From contig JAQGPJ010000061.1 of the NCBI GenBank assembly GCA_028293125.1, positions 124,001 through 188,000 of the forward strand: 64,000 nt of DNA, written 5' to 3'. Each line of letters opens with the position of its first letter. Within the stretch, counting starts at the first letter, position 1. Made by a program: the position numbers and the translations under genes. This stretch comes from Verrucomicrobiales bacterium. GTDB lineage: Bacteria > Verrucomicrobiota > Verrucomicrobiia > Verrucomicrobiales > V1-33. Positions 1 through 11,012 of this stretch are shown in pieces. Below the pieces are notes generated by a model. The model saw only the letters and a list, made by a program, of their open reading frames with translations. It was not told the origin of the DNA and searched no databases.

Positions 1-149
1 TAGCAGATTCCCATGGCCACCAGGCAGGTTGCCGCTAAAATGGCTGGCCCCAGACCTCCACCGCCTGTGGCGGCCTTCGCCAGCATGAGAGTGCCCAGCA
101 GAAAAACGGTCCCCAAAATAAGCCGCAGCCATGAAAAACGGTGGAGCAT
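1..149 (-). CDS. Membrane protein, N-terminal fragment cut by window edge
   Basis: An open frame starts at the ATG whose complement is at 147-149 and runs off the left edge without a stop, giving 49 residues. It begins MLHRFSWLRLILGTVFLLG and contains two hydrophobic stretches, about residues 8-25 and 35-49, separated by a Gly-rich turn. This looks like the start of a small multi-pass membrane protein. It lies about 85 bases downstream of the M20 peptidase on the same strand and could be co-transcribed with it. The family is not recognisable from this fragment, and no clear ribosome binding site is visible. Confidence 0.5.
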   Translation of the reverse strand, partial: MLHRFSWLRLILGTVFLLGTLMLAKAATGGGGLGPAILAATCLVAMGIC

Positions 150-234
150 AAACGCATACTAACCGTTCACGCTGTTTTCCACAAGCTGAAAAAACAGAGC
201 ATAGCCGTCCCTCCACCGCACCCAGGCGGAGAGG

Positions 235-1569
235 TCAGGCCGAAGCCAGAGCCTCCAGCAGATGCTGGTTGAGCACGATGCCGGCCTCAAAGTTCTCCAC
301 AGGGAAGTTCTCGTTGGGCGCATGGGCCTGGCAGTCCGGCAGCGCCAGCCCCAGCAGCAGCGTCTCCGCATTCAGCACATCACGGAACGCCTGCACGATG
401 GGAATGCTTCCCCCCTCGCGGATCAGAGCGGTGGGCTTGGCGAAGGTTTTCTCCAAGGCGCGGCGGGCGGCGAGGCCGAATTTGGAATTGGGATCCATGG
501 CGTAGGGCTTGCCGCTGTGCCCCATGTAAACATCCAGCCGCACGGTGTCCGGACAGTGTTTGGCAAAGTGGGCCTGCACCTTCGCCAGAATGTCCTGTGG
601 GTCCTGATCCGGCACGAGGCGGAAGGAGAACTTGGCAAAGGCGCTTTGCGGGATCACGGTCTTGGAGCCCTTGCCCTGATAACCTCCGCCAATACCGTTG
701 ACCTCGGCGGTGGGCCGGGCCCAGCGGCGCTCGTAATCCGTGAAACCTGGCTCGCCAAAGAGTTTCGGCACGCCTGTGAGCTCCAGGGTGGAGGCCGCGC
801 CGTCGGGCAGCTGCGCCCATGCGGTCCGCTCCCACTCCTGCAGCGGGCGCACGGCATCGTAGAGCCCATCAATCAGAATCCGGCCCTCATTGTCGTGAAC
901 GGAGGCCACCAGGCGGGCCAGCATGGTGTTCGGATTGGCCACACTGCCGCCGAAAATACCGGAGTGCAGATCAATGACAGGTCCGTGGACGGTGACCTCC
1001 ACACAGGCGATGCCCCGCAGACCGTAGGTGAAGGTCGGGAGGCCCGGCCCCACCATGCCGGTGTCCGAGATGGCCACAATGTCGCAGGCCAGCTCGGACT
1101 GATACCGCTTCAGGAATGGCTCCAGGTTGGGGCTGCCAATCTCCTCCTCACCCTCCAGCAGGAAGATCAGGTTCACCGGCAGATCGCCGTGACGGCTTAG
1201 AAGTTCCGTGATGCCGCAGAGGTGCGCCATATGCTGCCCCTTGTTGTCCGTGGAGCCGCGGGCGAAAATGCGTCCACCCTCGATACGGGGCTCAAAAGGC
1301 GGGGACACCCACTGCTCCAACGGATCGACCGGCTGCACATCGTAGTGACCATAAAGCAGCACTGTGGGCCGGCCCGGACGCGCCGCATTCCGCGCCACTA
1401 CGATGGGATGACCGGCGGTGGGGTAAATTTTGGTGCCCAGACCGATTTCCGTCAGCTTGGCGGCCAGCCACTCCGCATTGGCTTGGACATCGCCTGCGTG
1501 GCTAGGGTCCGTGGAGATGCTGGGGAAGCGGAGAACGGTCAGAAGCTGCTCAAGGTAAGGGGTGCTCAT
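235..1569 (-). CDS. M20 family dipeptidase
   Basis: A 444-residue cytosolic metallopeptidase of the M20/ArgE-DapE-CPG2 family, dipeptidase type; no signal peptide is seen. The di-zinc site motifs are all present: LLYGHYDVQP (His75, Asp77), GSTDNKGQ (bridging Asp108), LLEGEEEIGS (general base Glu141 and metal ligand Glu142) and the later AISDTG (Asp169). HSGIFGGSVANP follows, marking the lid/dimerisation domain that interrupts the catalytic domain at about residues 200-350. The length is typical of PepV/CNDP-like dipeptidases. The exact substrate cannot be told from sequence; candidates are dipeptides, beta-alanyl dipeptides or related amides. It is transcribed alone or with the truncated gene downstream. 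Confidence 0.93.
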   Translation of the reverse strand: MSTPYLEQLLTVLRFPSISTDPSHAGDVQANAEWLAAKLTEIGLGTKIYPTAGHPIVVARNAARPGRPTVLLYGHYDVQPVDPLEQWVSPPFEPRIEGGRIFARGSTDNKGQHMAHLCGITELLSRHGDLPVNLIFLLEGEEEIGSPNLEPFLKRYQSELACDIVAISDTGMVGPGLPTFTYGLRGIACVEVTVHGPVIDLHSGIFGGSVANPNTMLARLVASVHDNEGRILIDGLYDAVRPLQEWERTAWAQLPDGAASTLELTGVPKLFGEPGFTDYERRWARPTAEVNGIGGGYQGKGSKTVIPQSAFAKFSFRLVPDQDPQDILAKVQAHFAKHCPDTVRLDVYMGHSGKPYAMDPNSKFGLAARRALEKTFAKPTALIREGGSIPIVQAFRDVLNAETLLLGLALPDCQAHAPNENFPVENFEAGIVLNQHLLEALASA

Positions 1570-1863
1570 GAGGAAAATTCAGTAAATCCGCCAAAGGACA
1601 GCACGGAAGCCTTCAGTCTGCTCCGGACCGTTACGCGGCTGGATCACTTAACGGAAGGGTTCCTGCGGAGCAAATAAAATAAAGGTTCAGCAGGAAGCCT
1701 TCACTGGCAGGGGCTGAGAGCTGGCCAGCGCCGGAAGGGCAAAAAACGCAGTGTTATAAAGCTCACTCCTTTTCATATGAAAACGGAAGGAATGCACAGC
1801 ACCATGATTCCTTTTCATTGATTCCCTGACAAAATATCAGTACCGTCGGCCGTTTTTGACATA
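1570..1863. other. Intergenic spacer between M20 gene and secreted Ala-rich gene
   Basis: About 290 bases with no credible coding frame. The part next to the M20 start should carry that gene's promoter, but I see no strong -35/-10 pair. The right end merges into the terminator of the neighbouring minus-strand gene. Confidence 0.6.
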
Positions 1864-1895
1864 AAAAGCCCGGTTCTTTTCAGAACCGGGCTTTT
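1864..1895 (-). terminator. Rho-independent terminator of the secreted Ala-rich gene
   Basis: A perfect 14-bp inverted repeat, AAAAGCCCGGTTCT / AGAACCGGGCTTTT, encloses a 4-base loop (TTTC at 1878-1881). Read on the minus strand the stem ends in a run of T. It lies 25 bases after the stop of the gene at 1920-2624. Confidence 0.85.
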
Positions 1896-1919
1896 GCTAA
1901 AGGAATCTCAGGCTGGAGC

Positions 1920-2624
1920 TCAGTCGTTGATGACCGTCACGTCCACACCTTTTTTCGTCAGGTCGCGGATGGTCTTGCGAATGGCGCTGAGACCGGCCGG
2001 GGAGATAGTACCAGGAATGCGGATGATGGTGGAGGGACCGTCATCAGGATCGCCGCCGAAGCCGTCATTGCCGAAACCGCTAAAGCCGCCACGGCCATTG
2101 CCGCTGCCATTGCCGGTGGGGATGGTCAGGTAAATACCACCCACACCCGGACGGATGAGGCCGAAGTCATCCGTGGCTTCCTCTTCAACAGTGTTGTTGT
2201 CCACAACGTTCTTGCCGATGGGGCCTTTGCCCACGGTGCCCTTGCCGGAGCCTTCGGTTTCCTTGCTGAACTTGTTGGCCAGTTCGGCAGCGGCTTCCGG
2301 GGAAGCGCTGGCGGCGCAGGCGAGAACGACCGGCAGCTCGGAGGGAGCGGCGGCGGCGGCGGCCTCGACGATGCTCACCACAGTGGCTTTGTCAGCCTTG
2401 GAGGCGGTGATCGCGGCGCTCACGATTTCGCAGGCGCATTTCGGGGAGGCGGCGACCTGTTCGGCCACCACTTTCAGCACGGTGCCGGGATCAGCCGCCA
2501 CAGCCTTGGTGACCTTGGCGGTGACCGGGCTGCACAGTTCGGCGTCCGAGGCGGCCATAACCGCTGAGGAGACGGAAAGGGAAGCCATCATGGCCACGCT
2601 GAGGGTCAGTTTCGGGAACTTCAT
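1920..2624 (-). CDS. Secreted Ala-rich helical-repeat protein with Gly-rich tail
   Basis: A 234-residue exported protein of unknown function. Residues 1-25 form a clear Sec signal peptide (MKFPKLTLSVAMMASLSVSS...MAA). Residues 26-130 are almost all Ala/Val-rich helix, with about three degenerate repeats of roughly 32 residues; each carries a V..IV or V..VV core, a Ser/Ala-Pro turn and a Cys-containing end (SPKCACEIV, VVLACAASASP). The second half is Gly/Asn/Asp-rich (GNGSGNGRGGF, GFGGDPDDGP), followed by a compact C-terminus ending VDVTVIND. Cysteines in the helical part could form disulfides after export. It has its own terminator, so it is probably monocistronic. I do not recognise a named family. 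Confidence 0.85.
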   Translation of the reverse strand: MKFPKLTLSVAMMASLSVSSAVMAASDAELCSPVTAKVTKAVAADPGTVLKVVAEQVAASPKCACEIVSAAITASKADKATVVSIVEAAAAAAPSELPVVLACAASASPEAAAELANKFSKETEGSGKGTVGKGPIGKNVVDNNTVEEEATDDFGLIRPGVGGIYLTIPTGNGSGNGRGGFSGFGNDGFGGDPDDGPSTIIRIPGTISPAGLSAIRKTIRDLTKKGVDVTVIND

Positions 2625-2823
2625 ATCTTCAGTTAGGTTAGGAATTGGAAAGGTGCTTAGGAAGCAGGGAGGATGGACCTACAAACATGATTCTTACGAG
2701 TGAAAGAAGGGAGAGTCCACTAAAAAAAGCCGGAATTTGCAGATTTCTTCCCCTTCAAGGGTGGGACATGGCGGAAACCAATTGGCCCTCTGAAATTTCC
2801 GGACACTGCGGCATTTGCGGCTA

Positions 2824-4113
<1,290 letters not shown>

Positions 4114-4250
4114 GGCGGATTTGGGGGAAATCAGGGGCTGCAATGGCACTGCAAACGCAGCGGGCGGGGGCTGTCCATCGCGATTCCGCAGGCTGAGGAA
4201 GACAAATCTTGCCTTGTTCTTAATTTTTCGTCACTAAAGACCACCTCCCC

Positions 4251-7200
4251 ATGAAGACCCGCTTCCTCCTTTATGCGTCCGCAGTTATGCTGATGCTCCA
4301 CGCCGCAGGCCCGGAATGCTCCGCGGACGACACCAACATCGCGCTGGAGAAGCCGGTGAAGGCCAGCGGCGGGGTTTCCGGAGCAGCGGCCAATATCACG
4401 GACGGTGATCCCTCCACGGTCACCCAGCCATCGGGCTCGGCGAACGGGTTTTATTACCAGGTGGATCTGGGAAAGAACTATCCCATCCAGGCCATCGAGC
4501 TGTATGCGGCCATCAACTGCTGTCCCAATCAGCTTTCGCGGGTCCGCATGAGTGTCTTCGAGGACAATGGCGGCGTGCCCGGCAAGGAGAACTGGAGCTA
4601 CGTGATCCGGCCCAACGGTGCCGCGAATGCCCAAGGGGGAGTGGACACGCTGACGGCATCCCTGAATCCCGCCGGGGTTTTCCGGGGACGGTTTGTCCGC
4701 ATCGCCAACACCGTCAGCACCGCCGGCACGCCGCTGGTGGGGGAGATCCAGGTGTTTGAGGCTCCGACGCCGGAGGTGCGGTTTTTCGGGCCGGAGGCCG
4801 GGAACATCACCAAAACCGGCAATCCAAATCTGCCCGCGCAGACCACTCTGTCCTGGAATGTGGCCGGTGCCACGTCGGTGACGCTGGACCAGGGCATCGG
4901 CGACGTGGACAAGGCCACAGGCTCGGTGACGGTCTCCCCGGACAGCAACACCACCTACACCCTCACCGCCACCAATGGAGCCGGGATCATCAGCCGGACA
5001 GTGACCATCGGGGTGGACCAGACAGAACTGCCGCCGCTGATCTCGGAATTTCTGGCTTCCAACACCAAGGGGCTCCAAGACCGGCAGGGAGAACATCCCG
5101 ACTGGGTGGAGATCGCCAATCCCAACGCCTTCGCCATCAATCTCCAGCATTATTATCTGACGGACAGCGCCTCCAATAAAACCAAATGGCGTTTTCCCAG
5201 CTTTTCCGTGCCCGGCAATGGCCAGTCGGTGGTGTTCACAGATGGCACGGGGGCGGAGGACCCGCTGGACACGCCGCACGCCAATTTCTCCCTGAGCGCC
5301 TCGGGGGAATACCTGGGCCTTATTGCCAAGGACGGCATCACGGTGCTGAGCCAGTTTCCCCGGAACCATCCCACAGCCCTGGCCTATCCGCCGCAGTCTC
5401 CGGACCATAGCTACGGCGAGGCGGGAGGGCAGACCGGCTATTTCCTCCCGCCCACGCCGGGGGAGGCCAATGGCACGGTTTACCAAGGCGTGGTGGAGGC
5501 CCTGCAGTTCAGTGTGGAGCGGGGGATTTACGACGCCCCCCGAACCGTGGCCATCACCACGGCCACCCCGGATGCGGAGATCCGCTACACCACCAACGGA
5601 TCCCTGCCCACCGCCACCACAGGCACGGTTTACACCGGTCCCATTGATATCAGCGGCAGCCGGGTGCTGCGGGTCTCCGCCTTCAAGGAGGGCTGGACTC
5701 CCACCGAGCCGGTCACCCACACCTATATCCTGCCGGCGGCGGTGATTGCCTCCACGCCCTGGCTGGCCCCCACCATTGCCAAAGGGGCGGCCTACGGGCC
5801 CCAGATGAATGACGCCCTGAGGCAGGTGCCCTCCATGTCCCTGACGATGGGACCGGTGACCCTGAACGGAGGCACGGACAAAGTGGGCACCCTGGAGTGG
5901 ATCGACCCCGCGGGCGGCCCTGGCTTTATGGTTCCCTGCGGGGCCAAGCTGTTCGGCGGCTCCTACACCAATTTCGCCAAGAAAAGCTACCGGGTGTCCT
6001 TCCGCAGTGAATACGGCGCGGGAAAACTGCGCTTCCCCCTCTTCACGGGTTTCGAGCGCGGGCTGGCTCCAGTGGAGGAGTTTGACCAGCTCGAACTGCG
6101 GAATGGCTCACACGACATGGTGGAACGCGGCTTTTACATGTCCAATATCTTCACCGACGCCACCATGCTCGACATGGGGGCCTTCGCCCCGCATGGACGC
6201 TTTGTGCATCTTTACCTAAATGGCGTTTACTGGGGCCTCTATCATCTCCGCGAACGCTGGGGGGCCTCCATGCTCTCCACCTACCTGGGCGGTCCCAAAG
6301 AGGCCTACGAGTCCGTGAACGGCAATCTCAACGTCGGCGGCTGGGCGGATCCGGCACCGGCCTATGACGGCACGGGAGCCGCATGGGCGCGCATTCTGTC
6401 GCTGGCGCGTTCCGGCCCGGGAAATTACAGGGCGCTGCGTCCCTACCTTGATGTGCCGCAGTACATCGACTACATGATCATGTTCATGTTCGGGGATTCC
6501 GAGGACGAGTACCGGGGTTCGGGACCTGTGGAGGCCGGCAGCGGCTACAAGATGTTGCTCAACGACGCCGATGGCTATCTGCGGACCTCTGCCGGCAACC
6601 GCACCGGCCGCGGATCCCCTGGACGGCAGAATGGCGACGGACCCGGCAGCCTCTTTTCCCTGCTCTACTCCGGCGCGGATCCCGACTACCGGCTGCTGCT
6701 GGCGGACCGCATCCAGAAAGCCTATGTGACTCCCGGCGGAGCTATGACGCCTGCCCGCAACAAGGCCCGGCTGAACGAAATTTTCGATACCATCAACAAA
6801 GCCCTTATCGCGGAGTGCGCGCGATGGAACTACCGCACCCCCGCCAACTGGCTGAGCGATAAAAACGCCATCGCCAACAGCTGGTTCAACGGGCGCACGA
6901 ACACGGTGCTGGGCTACTACCGCAGCGCCGGCTTTTACCCTTCCACCGCCGCCCCAGCCGCCGCTCCGGCTCCAGGCACCGTGGAGGCGGGCACGGCTGT
7001 CAGCCTCACCACCGGCACCGCCGGCAGCTCCATCTATTACACGCTCGACCACAGCGATCCCCGGCAGTCGGCGGAGAATGCTGCCAGCATCCCACTGATC
7101 TCCGGCAGCACGGCAGGGAAATTCCACGTGCCGGCCTCGGAGAACGATGGCTTTCAGGCCGGGGACATTCCCAATCAGCTGGGTTACTGGCCTTTGGATG

Positions 7201-9266
7201 GCAACACCGCCGACGCCACGGGTTCGTTTCCCGGCACGCCGGCGGGCGATCCCACTTTCACAGCGGGCAGATTCGGCAGCGGGGCCGTGCATCTTGACGG
7301 GACCTCCCAATCCATCAGCCTGGGGGATCCGGCGGGATTGCGGATCACCGGTCAGATCACCATCGCTGCCTGGGTGAAGGCCGCTGAGGTCGCCGGGCTG
7401 CGCAACATCGTCTCCAAAGGCTACGACAACACCAGCACGCCCAACGGCGAAATCACACTCCGCATCAGCAGCGGTGCCTGGCAGGGCGGTTACTGGGCGG
7501 GCACCTCCACCGCCATCGCCTCCAGTCCCGGCTCCGGCGCCAACTCGGCCAGCGCCGACGCAGGCACATGGACACACATGGCCATCGTGTATGACGGCAC
7601 CGCCTGGCGGCTTTACCGCAATGGGGTGCAGATTGCCCAGGCCGCCAGCACCACCGGAGCCGTGCCCGTGCCTGCTGTGGGCTGGGCCATCGGGGCGCGC
7701 GGCACCGGCACCGAGCGCTTTTTCAGCGGGGACATTGACGAGGTGCGTCTCTTCAACCGGGGCCTGACCCCGGCGGAGATCACCGCCGTTTACAACAACA
7801 GCCTGATCACCCGGGTGCCCATCTGGACGCAGACAGCCTTCGATGACAGCTCCTGGACCTTCGCCGGCGGGGCGCTGGGATTCGCCCCCGCCGCCAGCCC
7901 GTTGGCGGCCCTTGTGCAGCAGGACACCGCGGCCGCCATGATGGGAAAAAACGCCAGCGCCTATCTGCGTCTGCCCTTCACCATGACGGAGGAGGAGAAG
8001 ACCGCCACCAGCAAGCTCCAGCTCAAAATCCGCGCCGATGACGGTTATGCGGTCTGGCTGAACGGCAGCCGCGTCGGCGGGCGCAATGCCCCTGATGCGC
8101 TCAACGGGGTCAGCGCCGCCACGGCGGCCACGCCTGACTCCACCAGTCTGGCGGATGAGACCGTGGATCTGACCTCCTACATCCCCCTGCTGGCCGCCGG
8201 TGGCAATGTGCTGGCCATTCAGGGTCTGAATGCCGCGGCGGGCGATTCCGATTTCCTTCTGTCCGCCACCCTCAGCTCGGCACGCGGGGCCGCCGGTCTT
8301 TCTCCAAACGCCATCCTTTACTCCACCGCTCCGGTCCTGACCGGGAGCACCATTCTCTCGGCCCGATCCTTCACCACCGCCACCAGCCGCTGGAGCGCCC
8401 TGCTGCAGGTGTTTTACCAAGTTGGTCCCCAGCCCTGCCCCGCCGGAGCGGTCGTGGCCTCGGAAATCCATTACAGCCCCGCCGGTGACGGGGATGGCGA
8501 GTTTCTGGAGCTGATGAACGTCTCCGACGACGCCGTGAATCTGCGCGGGGCCACGTTCACCAAGGGCATCACCTTCACCTTCCCCGCCAACCTCGACGTC
8601 CTGCTGGCCCCCGGAGAGCGGCTGGTGCTGGTGGACAGCGAATACACCTTCCAACAGATCCAAGGCTGGTCAGCCCCTTTGGGCGGGGTGTACTCCGGCA
8701 ATCTCTCCGATGAGGGTGAGCAGCTCACGCTGACCTCGCAGGACGGCACGCTCACGATCTTTGATATGACCTATGGAATCGCCGGTCCCTGGCCAAGTGC
8801 GGCATCCACCGCCGGCCACAGCCTGGTGCTCATGGCCCCGCACAACGGCCAAAACCTCAGCGACGCCCGCAACTGGCGGCCCAGCCGCACCCTCAACGGC
8901 AATCCCAACACCGCCGACGCCCTCGCCTTCGCCGGCAATGCCGCCGCCGATGCGGACGGGGATGGACTCAGCGCCCTGATGGAGTTCGCGCTGGGAACGA
9001 GCGATCTCGTTCCTGACTCCTCCCCCCTTTCCAAGCCCACTCCCAATGCCGCCACCGGCCTGTTTGACATCACCATTGAGCATGCCTTAGGCACCGACAA
9101 TGCGGCGCTGAGTCTGGAGGCCTCCACGGATCTCCAGCTGTGGAACTATCCCACCGCCTTTAAAAGCCGGACCCTTCTGCCCAATGGCCGGCTTCAGTCC
9201 ACTTGGAGCGTTCCCGCCAATCTGCCCCATCTGTTCCTGCGGCTGCACGCTGGCGGCACTCCGTGA
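4251..9266 (+). CDS. Giant secreted CotH kinase / lamin-tail / LamG protein
   Basis: A 1671-residue extracellular or surface protein. Its apparent order is: signal peptide (1-25); discoidin/F5-8-like domain with FYYQVDLGKNYPIQAIELY (about 30-175); Ig-like strand segment (177-255); lamin-tail domain LISEFLASNTKG...DWVEIANP (258-350); chitobiase C-terminal-like domain with IRYTTNGSLPT (415-495); CotH kinase-like region with FGGSYTNFAKKSYRVSFR and LYLNGVYWGLYHLRERWG (565-880); a second YYTLDHSDP segment; LamG/concanavalin domain LGYWPLDGNTADATG (977-1180); a DUF-like beta region; a second lamin-tail domain ASEIHYSPAGDGDGEFLEL (1400-1500); and a Ca-binding-like ADADGDGLSALMEFALG near 1565. CotH domains in spore coats phosphorylate proteins; whether this one is active is unknown. 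No sorting motif is obvious at the C-terminus. Confidence 0.9.
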   Translation: MKTRFLLYASAVMLMLHAAGPECSADDTNIALEKPVKASGGVSGAAANITDGDPSTVTQPSGSANGFYYQVDLGKNYPIQAIELYAAINCCPNQLSRVRMSVFEDNGGVPGKENWSYVIRPNGAANAQGGVDTLTASLNPAGVFRGRFVRIANTVSTAGTPLVGEIQVFEAPTPEVRFFGPEAGNITKTGNPNLPAQTTLSWNVAGATSVTLDQGIGDVDKATGSVTVSPDSNTTYTLTATNGAGIISRTVTIGVDQTELPPLISEFLASNTKGLQDRQGEHPDWVEIANPNAFAINLQHYYLTDSASNKTKWRFPSFSVPGNGQSVVFTDGTGAEDPLDTPHANFSLSASGEYLGLIAKDGITVLSQFPRNHPTALAYPPQSPDHSYGEAGGQTGYFLPPTPGEANGTVYQGVVEALQFSVERGIYDAPRTVAITTATPDAEIRYTTNGSLPTATTGTVYTGPIDISGSRVLRVSAFKEGWTPTEPVTHTYILPAAVIASTPWLAPTIAKGAAYGPQMNDALRQVPSMSLTMGPVTLNGGTDKVGTLEWIDPAGGPGFMVPCGAKLFGGSYTNFAKKSYRVSFRSEYGAGKLRFPLFTGFERGLAPVEEFDQLELRNGSHDMVERGFYMSNIFTDATMLDMGAFAPHGRFVHLYLNGVYWGLYHLRERWGASMLSTYLGGPKEAYESVNGNLNVGGWADPAPAYDGTGAAWARILSLARSGPGNYRALRPYLDVPQYIDYMIMFMFGDSEDEYRGSGPVEAGSGYKMLLNDADGYLRTSAGNRTGRGSPGRQNGDGPGSLFSLLYSGADPDYRLLLADRIQKAYVTPGGAMTPARNKARLNEIFDTINKALIAECARWNYRTPANWLSDKNAIANSWFNGRTNTVLGYYRSAGFYPSTAAPAAAPAPGTVEAGTAVSLTTGTAGSSIYYTLDHSDPRQSAENAASIPLISGSTAGKFHVPASENDGFQAGDIPNQLGYWPLDGNTADATGSFPGTPAGDPTFTAGRFGSGAVHLDGTSQSISLGDPAGLRITGQITIAAWVKAAEVAGLRNIVSKGYDNTSTPNGEITLRISSGAWQGGYWAGTSTAIASSPGSGANSASADAGTWTHMAIVYDGTAWRLYRNGVQIAQAASTTGAVPVPAVGWAIGARGTGTERFFSGDIDEVRLFNRGLTPAEITAVYNNSLITRVPIWTQTAFDDSSWTFAGGALGFAPAASPLAALVQQDTAAAMMGKNASAYLRLPFTMTEEEKTATSKLQLKIRADDGYAVWLNGSRVGGRNAPDALNGVSAATAATPDSTSLADETVDLTSYIPLLAAGGNVLAIQGLNAAAGDSDFLLSATLSSARGAAGLSPNAILYSTAPVLTGSTILSARSFTTATSRWSALLQVFYQVGPQPCPAGAVVASEIHYSPAGDGDGEFLELMNVSDDAVNLRGATFTKGITFTFPANLDVLLAPGERLVLVDSEYTFQQIQGWSAPLGGVYSGNLSDEGEQLTLTSQDGTLTIFDMTYGIAGPWPSAASTAGHSLVLMAPHNGQNLSDARNWRPSRTLNGNPNTADALAFAGNAAADADGDGLSALMEFALGTSDLVPDSSPLSKPTPNAATGLFDITIEHALGTDNAALSLEASTDLQLWNYPTAFKSRTLLPNGRLQSTWSVPANLPHLFLRLHAGGTP

Positions 9267-9374
9267 GGGAGGGAAACATTGCTTTTCCTCTCCTCCTCAA
9301 TTTAAAGCCGGCCTCAGCCAGGAAGGAATCAGTGCGGCCTGATCCTGCCAAAAACCGCTCCTTGGAGCCGATTT

Positions 9375-11012
9375 TTATTCTCCCATGCTGACCACCAGTC
9401 CGGGAACCTGATTTTCCAGGCTTTTGGCTCCGGCGGTCGTGGCTTTGGATTTCCAGAGATACACCTTTTTGAGGGACTTGAGATCCGCCAAGGCATTCAG
9501 CCCGCCATCCGTGACACTGGTATTGTAGAGGTTCAGCTGCTCCAGAGCGGTGTTGGTCTTCAGCTGCGCCAGGCCGGCGTCGCTGATGCCGGTGCGGCTG
9601 AGAAGGAGCCGGGCCAGATTTTTCATGGGAGCCAGCCGGGCCAGATCGGCATCCGTGATATTTGTCCGGCTGAAGTCGAGCGCGTAAATGTTGAGGGCAA
9701 TGGGAGCCAGCTCCGCCAGTTTCAAGTCTGCACGGGCACGGTCGCTGTGGCTGAAGTCCATCTCCAGCACATGGCCGTTTTTGGACAGCGGGCGGATGAC
9801 CACATGCTCCGCCTTGAGGGCCTCCAGCAGTTTTGGATCCGGCTCCGGCAGGGTCTCGGCGATGGAATCCACCAGAAAAACCCCGTCCTTGCCCGCAGGA
9901 ATGGACACCCCATCGCCAAGATCAGCCCCGTTTTTGATCCAGCCGGCCAGCAGTTCCCGATCTGAAACACTGAGTGGATTGCCCTTGGGCGGCATACGGT
10001 CAGTGTCATCCAAGGGCAGCCCCGTGACGATATACAGGCGGCTTTTGGCGGGATTGCCGGGCGCGATGACCGGCTTGCCGTTCACCCCGGCCCGCAGAGC
10101 GTCCGGAGTGTCGAGCCGCAGGTCGCCCTTCTGCTTGGACGGACCGTGGCAGGAGACGCACGATCGAGCGAGAATGGGACGGATTTTGGAAAAATAGATA
10201 CTGTTCCGGGAAACGGGACGGCTGTTGGCGGCGGGGGCCGCCGGGACCGCCACCACGGGCATGGCGGCACCCGGTGCCGGAGCAGGCCCGGCTGCGGGGG
10301 TGTTCCCTTCTTCCATTCCGCCTCCTGCGGCTGAAGAAGAGGCGGGAGCGGACGCCGCGGTGGCCATCGCCGCCACGGCGGACAGCTCAGCCGAGGGAAT
10401 CTCCGCCTTGGTGGGATCCACCAAGGCGGTGGAAACCGGCTTCTGCCCGGATGAGACTTCCAACTTGGAAGTCTCAGAGGATGCAGGCTCCGTTTTCTCC
10501 TGCGGGTTGCCACTGGCAGCCAAGGACAGGTTGCTTAGTGCGCCAGTGGCAACCCAATGAGCAGGGTTCATCAGAAAAGCCCCCACTGCTCCCGCCATCG
10601 CCACCCCCAGCACGGTCCGGTAGCTCAGAATCCAGAATACCTGTCCCGGGAGGCGGCTGGGAGGCGGCTGGGGCTGGGCTGGGGTGGACGGCCCGGTCCG
10701 GAACCGCTCGTTCAGCAGCAGAAACCCCCGGTTTCGGGCCTGCCGCTTCAGAAACCAGGCTGCTGTGCCCAGTCCCGCCAGAACAGTCCCCTGAAATGCC
10801 TGAAACAGGGAGGTCCTGTCCCCCTTCCAAAAAAACCAGCCCAGATCCGCCACGATGGCCAGGCCCGCGGCCATGACCGCGCAGAAAAGGAGCCACAGCA
10901 CCCCCGGCTCGCCCTCCGAATCCCGCCGCGACATTACAAAAAGCTCCAGCAGCACCGAAGCCATCAAAAGCCCGGCGGGCAGGAAATGCAGAAACTGGAA
11001 CAGCGGAACCAC
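9375..11012 (-). CDS. Membrane cytochrome c-like protein with C-terminal leucine-rich repeats
   Basis: A 545-residue protein. The N-terminus has three or four membrane helices (about 5-25, 38-60, 72-90 and one near 145). An Ala/Pro/Ser-rich linker (about 170-265) follows. Next is a planctomycete-type cytochrome c domain with a haem motif, CVSCHGPSKQKGDLRLD (Cys near 284), and RMPPKGNPLS. The last 100 residues form LRR-like repeats (LDFSRTNITDADLARLAP, LLLSRTGISDAGLAQLK). Such cytochrome/LRR fusions are typical of PVC bacteria; their electron partner is unknown. It ends the minus-strand group that includes the DUF1501 and DUF1549 genes. The chosen start is a GTG, because no better ATG lies in frame upstream of the first helix. 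Confidence 0.85.
   Translation of the reverse strand: MVPLFQFLHFLPAGLLMASVLLELFVMSRRDSEGEPGVLWLLFCAVMAAGLAIVADLGWFFWKGDRTSLFQAFQGTVLAGLGTAAWFLKRQARNRGFLLLNERFRTGPSTPAQPQPPPSRLPGQVFWILSYRTVLGVAMAGAVGAFLMNPAHWVATGALSNLSLAASGNPQEKTEPASSETSKLEVSSGQKPVSTALVDPTKAEIPSAELSAVAAMATAASAPASSSAAGGGMEEGNTPAAGPAPAPGAAMPVVAVPAAPAANSRPVSRNSIYFSKIRPILARSCVSCHGPSKQKGDLRLDTPDALRAGVNGKPVIAPGNPAKSRLYIVTGLPLDDTDRMPPKGNPLSVSDRELLAGWIKNGADLGDGVSIPAGKDGVFLVDSIAETLPEPDPKLLEALKAEHVVIRPLSKNGHVLEMDFSHSDRARADLKLAELAPIALNIYALDFSRTNITDADLARLAPMKNLARLLLSRTGISDAGLAQLKTNTALEQLNLYNTSVTDGGLNALADLKSLKKVYLWKSKATTAGAKSLENQVPGLVVSMGE

Noticed and set aside
4131-5720. A 529-codon minus-strand frame overlapping the hemL start and the CotH gene
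   Set aside because: It is Gly/Arg/His-rich without domains and conflicts with two well-supported genes.
6216-8663. An 815-codon open frame on the minus strand opposite the CotH gene
   Set aside because: High GC makes antisense frames stay open. Its text is Gly/Arg/Ala-rich with no domains, while the plus-strand frame has clear CotH, LamG and lamin-tail motifs.
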